The position numbers and the translations under genes were made by a program. From contig BTPP01000002.1 in the NCBI GenBank assembly GCA_037102815.1, positions 3,968,001 through 4,032,000 on the forward strand: DNA of 64,000 bases. Direction: 5' to 3'. How positions within the stretch are numbered: position 1 is the first letter of the stretch; each line of letters starts with the position of its first letter. This DNA is from Neurospora intermedia (lineage: Eukaryota > Ascomycota > Sordariomycetes > Sordariales > Sordariaceae). The notes below the pieces were generated by a model, which did not search any database, had not been told where the DNA came from, and worked only from the letters and a program-made list of their open reading frames with translations. Shown piece after piece: positions 46,121 through 58,900 of the stretch.

Positions 46121-47473
46121 TTAGGCGGAAATGAAAGTGGCCTCGCTGAACAGGTAGCCCTCCTCCGAAATTTCTTCCTCCCCAAGCTTGAGCTTGAGAG
46201 TGAGCTTCTTCTTTTGTGGCGCGTACTAGATTATATTCATGTCAGTTCGACAGTCCAGATAATGAGTCATCAGCAAAATAACATACCTGGTAAATGTACG
46301 GCTTTGTGCCAACAGCACCCGCGACGATCTGCTTGACGAATCCCGGCACCTCAGCCATGACGTCTATCCTGTCGAGCTTATCCTCGAGCTCGCCCTCTAG
46401 AACAGCATCGGCCTGCTTGCCGTCCTTGGTAGTACCCTTCCACTCAAACTTGATAGCAGTCGGCTCGGGCCAGTCGTTTTCCGTGTCGCCCTTGATCGCA
46501 ACATGCGTGACCGCACCCTCGGCGCCGGCGAAAATGATCTCATTGTCCTTGACGATACCGCCGACGTTCACAACCGTCGATCCGTAAGAAGGAGGAGTCG
46601 TGTACTGCATCAGGACCGCAGAGTAGTTGGGGCCTTGGAAGTTGCAAAAGTTCCACTTGGCCGCGGCGTGGTGAGGCTTCATGCCCTGCAGAGCGTGGAC
46701 AAACATGGCGCGTCCCTTGCAGTCGACGGGACCATCCGGAGTGGCAATCGTGCCCTCGGCGACACACCTGGGCCAGAAAACGTGGCGCATGGAACCCCAA
46801 GGGTTGGCAAGGTCGGTGCCAAACAGTGTTGTGCCGGATGTACCAATCTTGAAGCCAGGCGCTGTCCTCTTGATGGTCACGTTGACAATCGACCTTTCAT
46901 CGTTCAACGACTTGATAGTGTACGAGTTTCCATCTTCCGAAAGCTCGACGGCGCAATCGGTGGCGTAGAAGCTGGTCTTGTCTTCGCTGAACTCGTGGTT
47001 GTTGAGGGGCGTAGAGCACCAGAGGTGGGGCTTGGATCCATCCAGGGAGAAGACCTTGCAGTTGAACTGGCAAGTCGTGCGGATGCCACTGTTGTGTCAC
47101 CAGGTCAATACAAGGCCCAATTTTGCGAGCGCGCCACATTGACGGCGAATCGTGCGATGGGGAATCTTACGCAACGTTAGAGTAGATGACCTGGGCAAAG
47201 GCGAGCTGGCCGCTGTCCGTCATGAAGTAGAAGCACTGCGTCTCGACGCAAGTGGACTCCATGGCCTGCCATTTCAGGTCATCCTTGGTGGTTTCGGTAT
47301 AGGGAGTCGTCTTGGCCTCCTCGGCGACAGACCTGATAGCCTCGGGGCCGTAGATAGGCTCCTTGGTGCCGGCGACATTGGCCAACCTACAAGCGAGTCG
47401 TTAGAGGTTTGCGTCCAGCGGATGGTGGGGGTGGTGCTTGGAGTACTCACGCCGCTTGCGCCCACTTGAACAT
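46121..47473 (-). CDS. svf1: Svf1-like survival factor (ceramide/lipocalin-like)
   Basis: Svf1 family protein; in yeast it supports survival under oxidative and cold stress and takes part in ceramide handling between ER and Golgi. Exons 47473-47451, 47386-47171, 47088-46287 and 46225-46121; 381 aa. The N-terminus [15 protein letters not shown] is the amphipathic start typical of the family, followed by EPIYGPEAI. Then [65 protein letters not shown] and [15 protein letters not shown], all in the lipocalin-like double barrel. The C-terminus [12 protein letters not shown] and [13 protein letters not shown] is also diagnostic. Length matches yeast Svf1 (481 aa with insertions) less well than filamentous orthologues (about 380). 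Confidence 0.94.
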
Positions 47474-48454
47474 GATGAAAGACTGGGGGGGTATAGGGCG
47501 AAATGGGAAGAGTATAGATTAGAGAAGCAAAAAGCTAAGACAACGAGGCAAAAATGAGTCTAGTTGTGAGAATTTTCCAGGTAGTTTGATGTTCAAGATT
47601 AAAGTCATTCACCGCCGTCGAGAAAGATGGGGCAGAGCTGAGATGGCGCCGCGCTCAGATAAAGGCCAATGGAAAACAGAAGGGGCAACCCAGTCTGTCC
47701 CAAATCTCCTACAAGTACGTACCTTTGGGCTTCCCCGCGGCCGACTGCCTCTAGCCGTGGCCCTCGATGCGTGGCAGTCGAGCGGCAAAGAAGACTCACT
47801 GGCTCTTGAAGGTGCACGTCACTGTTCCGCCCAACTCTCCACATCACCTGAGGACTTGACGATCGATTGGACCCTTTCAGGTTCCTACAGCGGGTCTGCA
47901 ATCACTGGGAGCGTTCAGGTTTCGCAATGCCGTGTTCCCTTGCAGACTTGCAGCAGCTCGAAGCCTCGAACGCACCTTTGCGGCAGGGCAGGCGGCAGGC
48001 AACGACGGGAATGATCAATCCAAGTCACGCCCGGTGGGAGAGCATGAATTGGGGCCGGACGAGCGAGGACTTTCAGGTGACGGGCGGGCTCGGGGTTGAT
48101 AATGCACTAAGCCACTAACGGTACTGATAAGCGGCGATAAGGGACTGGACTGATTGTAGCACCCTACGCTGGGTGGTAGGTACAGTAGTACCTAAGTAGT
48201 ATGTGGCTGAGACGCTGAAGGAGTGGCTGACGTGACCCTGGCCGCAACGGTTGCCGGCCCGGCGCCCGATTTTTCTTGGGCCCAGCTTGAGGTGCCGCGC
48301 GCGCCGTCGCCGCCGCCGTTGCTGCCGCCGTCGCGAACGAGGATACCCGACCGACCTCGAAAGTGTAACACGCGACTGCAGACGCGCCGAATTACCGTTC
48401 CGTTCTCCTCCCAACTTAACTTCCCTCGAGGGTCTCTGCAGTCGAGTCGCCAGA
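47474..48454. other. divergent promoter (svf1 / uL11m)
   Basis: Bidirectional upstream region of about 1 kb. The end next to uL11m is very GC-rich with CCG runs at 48298-48340. No gene seen. Confidence 0.5.
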
Positions 48455-48999
48455 ATGTCCAAGGCCGCAAAAGGTGGTGCTGGTGGTGTTGAGCAGGTGG
48501 TGAAGCTCATTGTCGGCGCCGGTCAGGCCAGCCCGAGTCCCCCGGTCGGTCCGGCCCTTGGTTCCAAGGGTATCAAGTCCATGGACTTTTGCAAGGTCGG
48601 TTTGCATGCGCCCACCCATACGATATCCACAATACAAGCTGACATGCGCTCAAATCCATATAGGAGTTCAACGCCAGAACCGCCCATATCAACACCGGTA
48701 CCCCTATGCCCGTCCGTGTTACCGTCAGGCCCGACCGCTCGTTCCACTTCGATGTCCGCACCCCCCACACATCATGGCTTCTGCTCAACGCCGCCGAGGC
48801 CCCGATAGGCAAGGGCGGCAAGAGAAAGGGCGCCAGCAACCCCGGCAAGGAGGTTGTCGGCACCGTCAGCCTCAAACATGTCTACGAGATCGCCAAGATC
48901 AAGCAGTCCGAGCTCCGTCTATCCGGCCTGCCCCTCGAGGGCCTCTGCAGGGCGGTCATCTACCAGGCCAAGTCGATCGGTATTAATGTTATTCCCTGA
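48455..48999 (+). CDS. mitochondrial ribosomal protein uL11m
   Basis: Mitochondrial large-subunit protein uL11m (yeast Mrpl19), part of the GTPase-associated centre. Exons 48455-48595 and 48664-48999; 158 aa. The start [18 protein letters not shown] leads directly into [21 protein letters not shown], the Pro-rich L11 signature, then [33 protein letters not shown] and [22 protein letters not shown]. The intron donor is GTCGGT, a rare form, but the joined reading FCKEFNART is conserved. It lacks a long presequence, as is common for L11 homologues. It is divergent from svf1. Confidence 0.94.
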
Positions 49000-51332
49000 A
49001 AGAGGCTATACGCTGAAAGACATTATACGGGCTTGGGAGCACGAAGGCGTTACGGTTGTTTCTTTTAGGTGGATAGACCACGGCAGTGTTGCCAATATTG
49101 GATGGGGACTATAGCCATTGCTTGTGGCTCTGTGTATCTTTTCTTGTATCATTATTGTATGGCAAAATCTCAAAATGCGCAGCGGTGCCTGGAGCTGTTG
49201 GTTGGTCCACGGAATATGTTCGTTTGGGAAAGGCTTCCACAAAAGGGTGCTAATAGCAGGCATGGCATATATGGGCATTTGCCGGTTTGCGTTTGCATTG
49301 CCTCAACGTACTCCAGCTTCGTCAACCTTGGCTCACATAGCTTGTGTCTGTGGAACACGCAGGCGTATGACGAGGATCTGTCTCTGTAGGATTAAGTTTT
49401 AAGGTTGGCGGTCACCAAGGCAGACCGCCCGACGGGTATTATGCTTACCGGAATGTAGGTGAGACGTGCCTATGATGCTTTTGGCCAAGCTGACTGCAAG
49501 ACAAATCACACATATATAAAAAGGGGTTATGTAAACAAAGCCCCTTCGCCCAAGTGCTTATCCAACAGCCCACTTCTTAACACTCAGGCGAAGCCCCAGT
49601 ATCATGTCGCCCTGGTGTTCATATCATGCTGTCGATACTAACGAGATGAAATGGATAATTGTTTAATATCCTACACGTGTGCAACGATTGCAATTACATT
49701 CGATGGCTTCTAGAACCATTCGGGCAATTACCTCCCGCAGCATGGCGGGGTATTGACATGGGTTACACCGAACCGAGCGATAAGGACCTGGTATTCTGCG
49801 GTAGAGATCGACACAGAAAGCCGTTTACCATATCAGTTGCCAGTCCATCGAAAAAAAGGTTGGGTGACATCAGGACAGTCACTGGAGACAAAGCTGACCA
49901 CCAACACCACCTGGACTTGTCATCCATGCCTTTGCGGTGCCTCGGTCTTTCGGACACGGCGGCGCTCTAAAAGCCCGCTTTGACGGTGGTCGGGGCTGCT
50001 GCGGGATTCATACTTGACTCTCTGCTGTTCGGTTGAAACGCAGGGCAACGAGGATGACAGCCAAGGACGCAAGGCACAACCGGCTGAGGTGTTCACTCGA
50101 GTCATTGGGTGAACTGCCCAGTGTTTGAGGAACAACACGGGGCGGTGGAAACAGAGACGTGATGGAATGGATGTCCTGGCAGGAAGTACACTCGCGTCAA
50201 TGCAGCTGGTAATTGACGGTTTAGAGGGGGAGGCGCTTCAATTGCTCGGCATCTTTCAAAGCTGGAAAAGGAAGTCGGACAAGATGGAAGAGGACATCGA
50301 ATGGACAGGATCAGGGACCTGACCCCACGTTGCCGACCGCTCCCGGTTCCAATGTGTACTTATTAGTGTATGACAAAGACCAAGATCAAAGACGGGACTC
50401 CTATTGCGGTTTTGGAAACACTGCGTGACGCCCAGACAGGGTGCCCGCCGCCACGTTCAGACTGAACTGTTTGACTTCGAGACCGCTCACCTTGTGAGGA
50501 CGGGACGGAGTCTGTGACTGCGGATCCATCTGAAATTCAATCATTCTAGGAAAGCCGGCTTGGCCCGATCTCAGTGCCGGCGTGCCCGCTCTCAGATTCA
50601 ACTCAGGTCCTCTCCTCTCAGGCGGGTGCACTGGCTGCTGTGGTCCATCAAGGGTACCCGTGTTTCCCGCCGCCTGCAGCCAACGTTTCCTGTAAGTACC
50701 TGTCATGTAGCTGGGCCCCACCACGACGCAACAGAGCGCCCGCCATCTTTCACACTTCCATTTCTTCGCCGAACCCGGGCCGCTTCTGTCCCAAGTGAAC
50801 AAGAACGAAAGCCTAGAATAGGCACACAGCATCGACAAGGAACGTCAAGGCCAGGCAAAGTCAAATCAGAAGTCACGGTAGAAAGTGGAAACCCCATTAT
50901 TCACCTCCTACATAGTGTACTAGTAGTGACTAGTCCGAGCCTTGTCTACAGGCTTTGCAGTTCCATGACAGTTGAGATCGCCGTCATCTATTTGGCCCCG
51001 ACTCTTCTTTCGCCGCCGTCCCATTTGCCTTTCCCTTGCTTCCACTTGACATAGTTTCCGCCCATTCCGCCGCTGCGTCTGCTTGCCGGTCTGGTTTTGT
51101 CTTGCATCTTCTGTCGCTCTGTCACCTGTCTGGCCCTTGCATCCTGCATCACACGGTCTTTTATCCCATCTTTTTTTTTTATCTCTGTTCTCCAGGGCGG
51201 GCCAGACACCAGACGTTATTCGGATTCCTGCCAGGATTTTACAAGTTTTATTAGTTTGCGGAGACGGGCGCAAATTCGAACCAAGAAATCAAAGCAACCC
51301 AACAAAAACAACAAAACACCAAAAAAAAAAAG
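49000..51332. other. intergenic, 2.3 kb
   Basis: 3' flank of uL11m and a long upstream region of the HAL-type kinase, both plus strand. Several small frames, none with a known domain. The last few hundred bases are pyrimidine-rich, then A-rich (AACAAAAACAACAAAACACC with a poly-A run just before the kinase ATG), typical of a 5' leader. Confidence 0.45.
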
Positions 51333-54079
51333 ATGGCGACCGCTGAGAAAGAGTCAGAGCAGCGTCAACCGGATGAACAGTACCAAGGTAAGGAGAAAGC
51401 AAACAACAACGAAGGATTAGAAAAACAACATGGTGAAAAAATCAACGGCAACCCCTCATCTGTGATCCCTACTACGCCAATGCTCGGGGATTAGAACGAG
51501 CAAGCATTGGAATGAAGCAATTCGCTGACTTGTAGTCTACTCCAACAGCTGTCGAGCCGCAATCGGCCAAAGTCACCCCGGCTGAACCATCCAAAACCGA
51601 GCCTGCAGTCCGCTTCAAGTCAACTGTCGAAGAGATCACCCCAGAGGGCACCACATCGACACCAACCATTGCACCAGACGTCACCCTCGGCGACCCGGGT
51701 GAGGTCACTCCCGAGCAGCTTCGTGATATCGCCGAGAGGTTGAAGGCCTGTCCGCTGCAGGAGCGAAGGATAAGCCTTTTCCAGTACGAGGCATTCTCGC
51801 TTCCCGCTTCAAGGGTAAGCCCATCCCAATTTCACATGAGGGGCTACGCTTCTTGCTTCCTTCCTTTGTTCACCTCCCAAGTTTTGCTTTTGCGTTGGTC
51901 CGTCGCTTCCGGGGGGGCCTTGTGCCACCAAGATCAGCTCGGTGGCTTTTGCTGGCTTTTGCCATGTCTCTTGTCTGATTGCACACCATATATCCATGCT
52001 TGCATAGTCACCATTCTTTGCGTCTGCGTCTTTACCCCTTGGGCGAGGACTAATACTTTTCTGTCTCCAGACACCTTCCCACGAAGATGAATCAAGAGCT
52101 CCCAGTCGCGAACATACACGGAGCTCGGCAGGTCGCAACTCACCGCTTCTTACTCCGCACGTCAGGGGCCACGAAATGCACACACCTCCTCTCACGCCGG
52201 CTGGAACCGACAACGTCGACCGAGAACTTCGCCGCGAGAGCGCTCTCGCGCAAGAAAGGCGGAGTGCCAACCTCATCACTCCTCAGGACTCCTCCCACGA
52301 ACCGACATCACCTACCTCTCTCCGCAATGTCCAGCTGCCTACACCCGACGAACAGCTGCGGAGCTCTTCCAGGCCGACTTCGATAGATGGCCGAGATCGT
52401 CCCCAGATCACTATCGGTGAACATCGGAGAGGGTTATTTTCCGTTGGATCCGGCGGCAGCAGTTCTCCCAGTAGATCTCAGCCTGCGTCTCGTGAATCCA
52501 GTCCCTCCCGAGCGTTGGCCGCGTCACAGTTCTACACCCGCCAACTACCGCCTCCCGGCGATGCCAACGATCCGTACTCGGCAAGCAAACGACCTGCGCA
52601 AAAAGGCATTGAGCCTCGCTTCATCTTCTCCAGGAAAAAGAACTCGTCCTCTTTGAGTCTGGTATCCAAAAGCGACAAACGCTCCAAGAAGGATCGCCAT
52701 GACAACGACGACGAGGCTACGATTCCCAGCAGAAATAGCTCAATGGCGGACCTGAAGAGGTTCTTCAAGCTGGGACCTCACAAGAACAAGAGACCGGCAT
52801 CTCCCGCTGCTTCAGTAAAGTCTACGCCCAAGACACCGGGAGGCAAGTCTGCCCAGATTCCGTTCGGTGACGATCACGGTCTCTCTTCTAAATACGGGAA
52901 GCTTGGTAAGGTGTTGGGTGCCGGAGCGGGAGGTTCCGTGAGACTCATGAAGCGCAGCGAAGACGGTGTGGTCTTTGCCGTTAAGGAATTCCGCCCTCGC
53001 CACTCGTATGAAACCGAGCGCGAATATGTCAAGAAGCTTACGGCCGAGTATTGCATGGGATCTTCATTGCACCATGGCAACATCATTGAAACCCTGGACA
53101 TTGTCCAGGAGAAGGGCAAGTGGTATGAGGTGATGGAGTACGCTCCGTATGACCTGTTCGCCATTGTCATGACTGGAAAGATGTCTCGAGAAGAGGTCAG
53201 CTGCTGCTTCCTTCAGATCTTGAGTGGCGTAACATACCTTCACAGCATGGGCCTCGCGCATCGGGATCTGAAGCTTGACAATGTTGTGGTTAGCGAGCAT
53301 GGCATTATGAAGATTATCGATTTCGGTAGTGCTCATGTTTTCCGGTATCCGTTTGAGACTGGTATTGTCCATGCCTCAGGTATGTAAACACTTGGCTGAG
53401 AAGATGCTGGTTGAAGGGTTGCTAACCGATCAAAGGCATTGTTGGATCCGACCCATATCTTGCCCCCGAAGTGTACGACGAAAAGAAGTACGATCCCGAA
53501 GCCGTTGATATCTGGTCCTTGGCCATCATCTACTGCTGCATGACACTCCGGCGATTCCCGTGGAAGGTTCCGCGATTGACCGACAACTCGTTCAAGCTAT
53601 TCGCTGCAGAGCCTTCGTTCGGACACGACCCAAAGAAACTGTTGCTTCCACCTTCAGCCTCCACGTCGGCGCTTAGCGATGTTCCATACAGAGATTACGA
53701 CCCTCAGAGCGTCAGGGCTAGCAGCGACAAGATCGACAAGGTTCAGGATGACAAGAAGACGACTTCCGATCACAAGCCGACAACCAGCGTACAAGGAGAA
53801 GCTGGCAGCACTGGAGAGAAGAAGGAGGTTATCCGTGGTCCTTGGAGAATCCTCAGGCTTCTCCCGAGGGAAAGCAGACACGTCATCGGCAGGATGCTTG
53901 ATCTGGATCCCAAGACACGAGCCAAGATGACGGAAATTCTTGACGATCCCTGGGTGGCGAACACCGTCATCTGCCGGCAGATCGGCCCCGGCAACGTGGC
54001 ACATGCGGATGATCACGTTCATACTCTCGAACCCCCATCAGCACCTGCAGGCACCAAAGATGAAAAGGCCAAACGCTAG
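51333..54079 (+). CDS. HAL4/SAT4-type Ser/Thr protein kinase
   Basis: Fungal NPR/HAL subfamily kinase; in yeast Hal4/Sat4 and Hal5 stabilise nutrient and potassium transporters at the plasma membrane. Exons 51333-51387, 51549-51814, 52071-53379 and 53436-54079; 757 aa. I chose the acceptor at 51548 because it alone joins the phase of exon 1 to the open frame (EQYQAVEPQS). Residues 1-370 are Ser/Pro/Arg-rich and disordered. Kinase domain about 380-690: Gly-rich loop [12 protein letters not shown], catalytic Lys in FAVKEF (about 411), HRDLKLDN (about 504), DFGSAH (about 524, following KII) and LAPEVY (about 553). A charged insert sits in the C-lobe before [21 protein letters not shown], and DPWV follows. 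All catalytic residues are present. Substrates are inferred from the family. Confidence 0.92.
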
Positions 54080-55109
54080 AAGTGGAGCCTTCGGTCCAGT
54101 AGACATATTCAAATACAAGACGGCTTCTTAGGGGTACAGGATGCCACCAATATTCGGGTTAGGAACAAGAAGGGTTATCTGATGAGGACTTGTGGGGGAT
54201 AACTTGGGTTTAGTATTGAAAAGACCGAACATACGTTCTTAGTGCAGTATATGGGTATTGTTACCATTTTCCTCTCAGTCGGTGTCTGTCACCTTGCGAG
54301 GCAGCGGTTTTTCGTCATTTTCTTGGGCGTTTTTGGGACTTGGGAAGACAGCGCTGCGATTGGGTTTGGGTGTCGATGCAAAGATTCAGTATAGGGGGCC
54401 GGGTTCCAGGCATACAGCGTTCATCTTTTTGATTATGCTACTCTCTGGTAAAAGATAGAAGGTGGTATGGCTAGGCTAGATATATTGTGAGAGACGGGCA
54501 TTAACCAATGTTGAGTGTATAATGGTCGCTCGCTTTATAATTAGAAAGTGCAGTTATCGATCGAATGAGAAGTGGTAAAATCTAGACAGACAGCTGACCA
54601 GCCATGAGACATGTGACGTTGCTGATGGTGATGAACCTTTCAAAGACCGTTCTCAATGAGATGGAAGTTGTAAGTCCAGGTTACCCTCCCCTTATATATA
54701 GTACACTACATAGACCGAGGTGGAGGAGACCTTATCTGTGTTCTGTCATGGTGACCGGAGCAACGGACGGAGCCGCTTCGCAGGACGATCCACCGTTCCC
54801 CGGCCAAGCCGGGCGTGTTACCCCAGCTTCGCACAGCCAATCAGAAGCAGGTAGACTGCCCGTTTAGGCGGGATTGCCGGTGACGTACCGACATCGGCAG
54901 GGATAAACAGCAAGTCCGGGCCCATTAAAAAATGGAGCGGCATCTTCTAGATGCGCATCGAAGCTCGTGCAAGGGTAATCAAAAGTCGCGATCCCGCCGA
55001 CCCAAATACCGAAGCTCTTTCCCCCTCAGTCTCCTCAGATCCGCCGTACTCGTCCATCCTCACGCCCAAGCTCGCCTCGCCGCCGTTCACCGTTTCAATC
55101 CCGTCAAAA
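54080..55109. other. intergenic upstream of hsp10
   Basis: 3' flank of the kinase and promoter of hsp10. A sequence TTCTAGATGCGCATCGAA near 54945 loosely resembles a gapped heat-shock element but is not canonical. No gene recognised. Confidence 0.4.
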
Positions 55110-55980
55110 TGGTGAGCACACACCTCCCGTCCGAGACATCCAATCGCACTCCGCCGCCGGGGACAAGGAAGCGCCAGGAAGATGGAGCTACATACTGCGG
55201 CAGCATTGCGTAGCTATCGGGAAGCTTAGCAATTGCGCTGTAGAACCTCTGGCTAGCACCGGCACAACCGAACACTCGGCGGCAAGCACCACGACAAGTG
55301 CAATTGGCGCCGAACATGCAAGACGATATTTCAAACCCAAATCGTTGACTAACGCGTTATTGTTGTCGTCATCGTAGGCCACCACCGTCCGCTCCGTCAA
55401 GTCCCTCATCCCCCTCCTTGACCGCGTCCTCGTCCAGCGCGTCAAGGCCGAGGCCAAGACTGCCTCCGGTATCTTCCTTCCCGAGTCCTCCGTCAAGGAC
55501 CTCAACGAGGCCAAGGTCCTCGCTGTTGGCCCCGGTGCCCTCGACAAGGACGGCAAGCGTCTCCCCATGGGCGTCAACGCTGGCGACCGCGTCCTCATTC
55601 CTCAGGTACGTTAGAGGGCCACCAATGCGCTTCATACAATGCCGGTGCAGAGCAGATGGGCGGTTACAGATTGAAGTTATTTGTCCGTAACACCCGGATG
55701 CAACGCATGCATGCATAGGCTGTTGTATGAAGAGGAAAGAAGAGAGGAATATGGATGCTAATGTGCTCTTTAACAGTACGGCGGTTCCCCTGTCAAGGTT
55801 GGCGAGGAGGAGTACACCCTCTTCCGCGATAGCGAGTAAGTTACACCACACACCACAGATTCTGTCCCTGATTGGAGGGGGGAGGGAAACTATTCCCGGC
55901 CGGCCTATGCAAACATACAGGAAGAGCCGGTTACTGACATATGTCTCTTCGATAGGATCCTTGCCAAGATCGCCGAGTAA
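55110..55980 (+). CDS. hsp10: mitochondrial chaperonin Hsp10 (GroES type)
   Basis: Co-chaperonin that caps the Hsp60 ring in the mitochondrial matrix. Exons 55110-55112, 55378-55605, 55777-55835 and 55956-55980; 104 aa. Coding exon 1 is only the ATG, followed directly by a 265-bp intron. Signatures: KSLIPLLDRVLVQRVKAE, the mobile loop ASGIFLPESS, VLAVGPGALDKDGKRLPMGV, GDRVLIPQYGGSPVKVG and YTLFRDSEILAKIAE at the C-terminus. Length and termini fit Hsp10 exactly. The short final exons and a first intron just after ATG could allow intron-mediated expression control, which is inference. Confidence 0.97.
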
Positions 55981-58900
55981 ACCTCGTTGACCCAGCCTAA
56001 AAACCAAAAAGCAAAATATAAAGGATACCCTCTCATGATTCTTATGACAATATCAAAAGTGTACCAATATGTAATGTACCAATAGAAACCAACATTGAAC
56101 AACAACTAAACGGACAGGTTGGCATACTTGACACGAAAACATGGGCATGAGGTGGTGGTGCACGGCATCTATCGCTTAATCATGGTTTGGTTATTGAAAA
56201 TGGCACCTCAACTCACCTCATTCTTGTGACAGTTAACTTGAAGCGAGAGGAAAGATATCGGGATGCCGGTCGTCTTCAATCGACTCCTCACATCACAGTT
56301 CGTCCGAATTTCCGGCTCAGAATACGATATCCTCACACGATCTCTAGTTTCAAATCAAACAGTGTCCCTCACTCCTCCGGTCTCGGTCCTCGGTTCCCGT
56401 CTCATAATCCTTGGTGCTGCCGGTTTGGTGGGGTTCAGACCTGAAAAACTAGACGAGACGAGACAAGATGTGGCTGATACATCCTTCTACTGTCATCCAT
56501 GGAACATCGAGCAAGCGAGCTGTCATGGGTTGATCAAGAAGAAATACCAGTTAACACGAGCGTCTCCTGTCCCGTACATCTGTCTCGTTCGATTCGTGCC
56601 TGACAACATCAGACAAGCAAATAGGACGGACATACAAAGACAGCGTCGGTGTAGCACGTTGCCGCAAGCGGGCAAGGCCGGTGAGCGCTGCGCCGGCGGT
56701 AGGCGTGATTTGGTTCCTGATCTTACCCCAGTGGAATCCGAATGACAAGGGACGGGAGGGGAAAGTTGAAGAGTGAGCCAAAACCAACACGGAACCAACA
56801 GCAAGATAGGAAAATCAACAAAGGCGCTACTTCAGCAGCAAGCAGTCAGTTAGTCACACACTCACGCCGGGACTCCTGCGATGCAGCTCTCAGACGGAGT
56901 TCCAGTTTGTCGTTCCTCCTCAAACGGAATCGGCGCGTATCAAAAGCGAGAGGGGACGACTGAAAAACAGCAGAGACCCGAATAAAAACGACTCACATAA
57001 TAATTGGAGACGAGCCAAAACATAACAAATCCGGGTCCGGCTCCCGTTCGATGGTGCTTCTCACTTGCACTCTACGAGACTTTTTTTGTCTACTATTGTA
57101 CCAAAACATATGCACGCTAAAGTCAAAATCCCTCCTCTTTTCACGTATGTCTAGCAGCATGTGCATCTATCCGCCATCTTCGGAACTTTCAAGATGAATG
57201 TTTGGCTACATTATAAATTCGTGCTGCTTACCCAGTGACCGGATCAACCCCCGGTTCATTATGAAACAATGAGCCATCTTAGCCTCCCATGCCTTCCTAG
57301 GCTCCCCATGTGGCTTTATGATAATCTTATGTCGATCACCTCTCGCCTACTTTCGTATCAATTATCGTTCAGGCTCACTATGGGTGTCCAATGGTCAGGT
57401 CTGGGAGATGTCGATCAAGATTGATCTAGGTGTTTCGAAGCGAGCACCTTGCTTCACTTCTCCTCACCCAAGAACGAGAAAGCCAATATCTGGAGGAGGC
57501 AAGTAGGTATGTACACTCTACGCTGGTGATTTTTATCCCTCATCCACACATAAAGAGGGTCTCTGCGGTAGAGATTGCCTCCTGTGTGAAAGAGCAAACC
57601 GCATAATCGGGAATATTGGACAATCTATACCTTGTAGGTAGCAGCCAACGTGTAATGTCTTTCTTCATCTCCCTTTCGCGCTCGCACACGCCCGGGCGCA
57701 CCCACCTGCTTCCGAGCATATTGAGTTCGCATTATCTTCATTTCCTCTTCATGCTGTGCTTCGCACCTGTCTCTCTGCCTGTTTGCGGCGTCACAAATGT
57801 CGTGGACCCCGAGACTCACTCGCAATCCTGGCGAACTTGGCGGAGCTGGCAGGCACAGTTCAACCTCTGTGCCTCTGTGCCTCTGTCTCTTGGTGTTTCC
57901 ATCCCCGAAAAGTGACTTGCTTGTTTTGGTGATCTCATCACTTTGCGCTTGGTGTTTGCTTTTGCCCCTGATCCACACCAGGTCCATTTGGGAGGGTCAG
58001 TTTCGACATTGGTCACTCACTCGCAGATAAAGAAAGCAGAGACGGATATACCGAGGGACAGAGCGACAGAGGGGCAGAGGGGTAGAGGGGTCGGGGAGAT
58101 AGTAGGTAGAGGCAAGACACAATACATAAGGGAAAGTTATCGAGAGGCCTCATGCCTGTCATTCGAATACACTAGATCGTCATTCCTCCACACAGTAAAT
58201 GCGAGGCACTAGAAAAAAAAAAGAATGTTTCGAAACACAGACGGCGCGAACTCCCATGGCGCCGAGGGGGGTCCTTTAATAAGCGCCTGCTCCAATGTCT
58301 CCTCCTCCGCGGCTACAACCAAAGATTTGGTCTAATTCCAGCGAACCAACGGGATGGTCAGGAAGGCTCGTTTGGGATGCTCGACCCCATGGATCTCCAG
58401 TTGGATGAAACACTGACGGCTTGTCTTGGCGGACATTTTCCCGGTGGCGGACAGCGCCATTCCCAGGCGGCTGCCACTCTGCCAGGGCAAAAGCAGGGGG
58501 TTTTCCAACACGGCAGCGCCGAATGACAGGGGAGACCCATTCACACACTCACTCTTGTAGGTACGAGCGGAAGGGAATGCAACTGAGATCGACAGCAGAG
58601 TGGCAGCAGCAGCAGCAGCAGCATTGTTCGCTTCTTCCCCTGGCGATAGCTAGGTAAGCTTCCATTTCCTTTCCCTTTCCACTCTCACCCCAGCTTTCCT
58701 CGTATCAGCTTCCCCTCTTCATCGTTTTCGCTCGCGAACAAAAAAGAACTCAAATTCGAGCTCCACATCACATCGTACTGCGTTCTGCTGACCGTGCTGC
58801 TCGTTTCGTCGGGTGGGCATCCCGCGTCGCCAAGTCCCCCCGATTCAGCTCACTGGACCGCTGGAGCACTAGAGAAAATGTGGGTGACATGACATACATA

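Noticed and set aside
54940-54970. Heat-shock element upstream of hsp10
   Set aside because: Only degenerate, wrongly spaced GAA/TTC units; not the three contiguous inverted units required.
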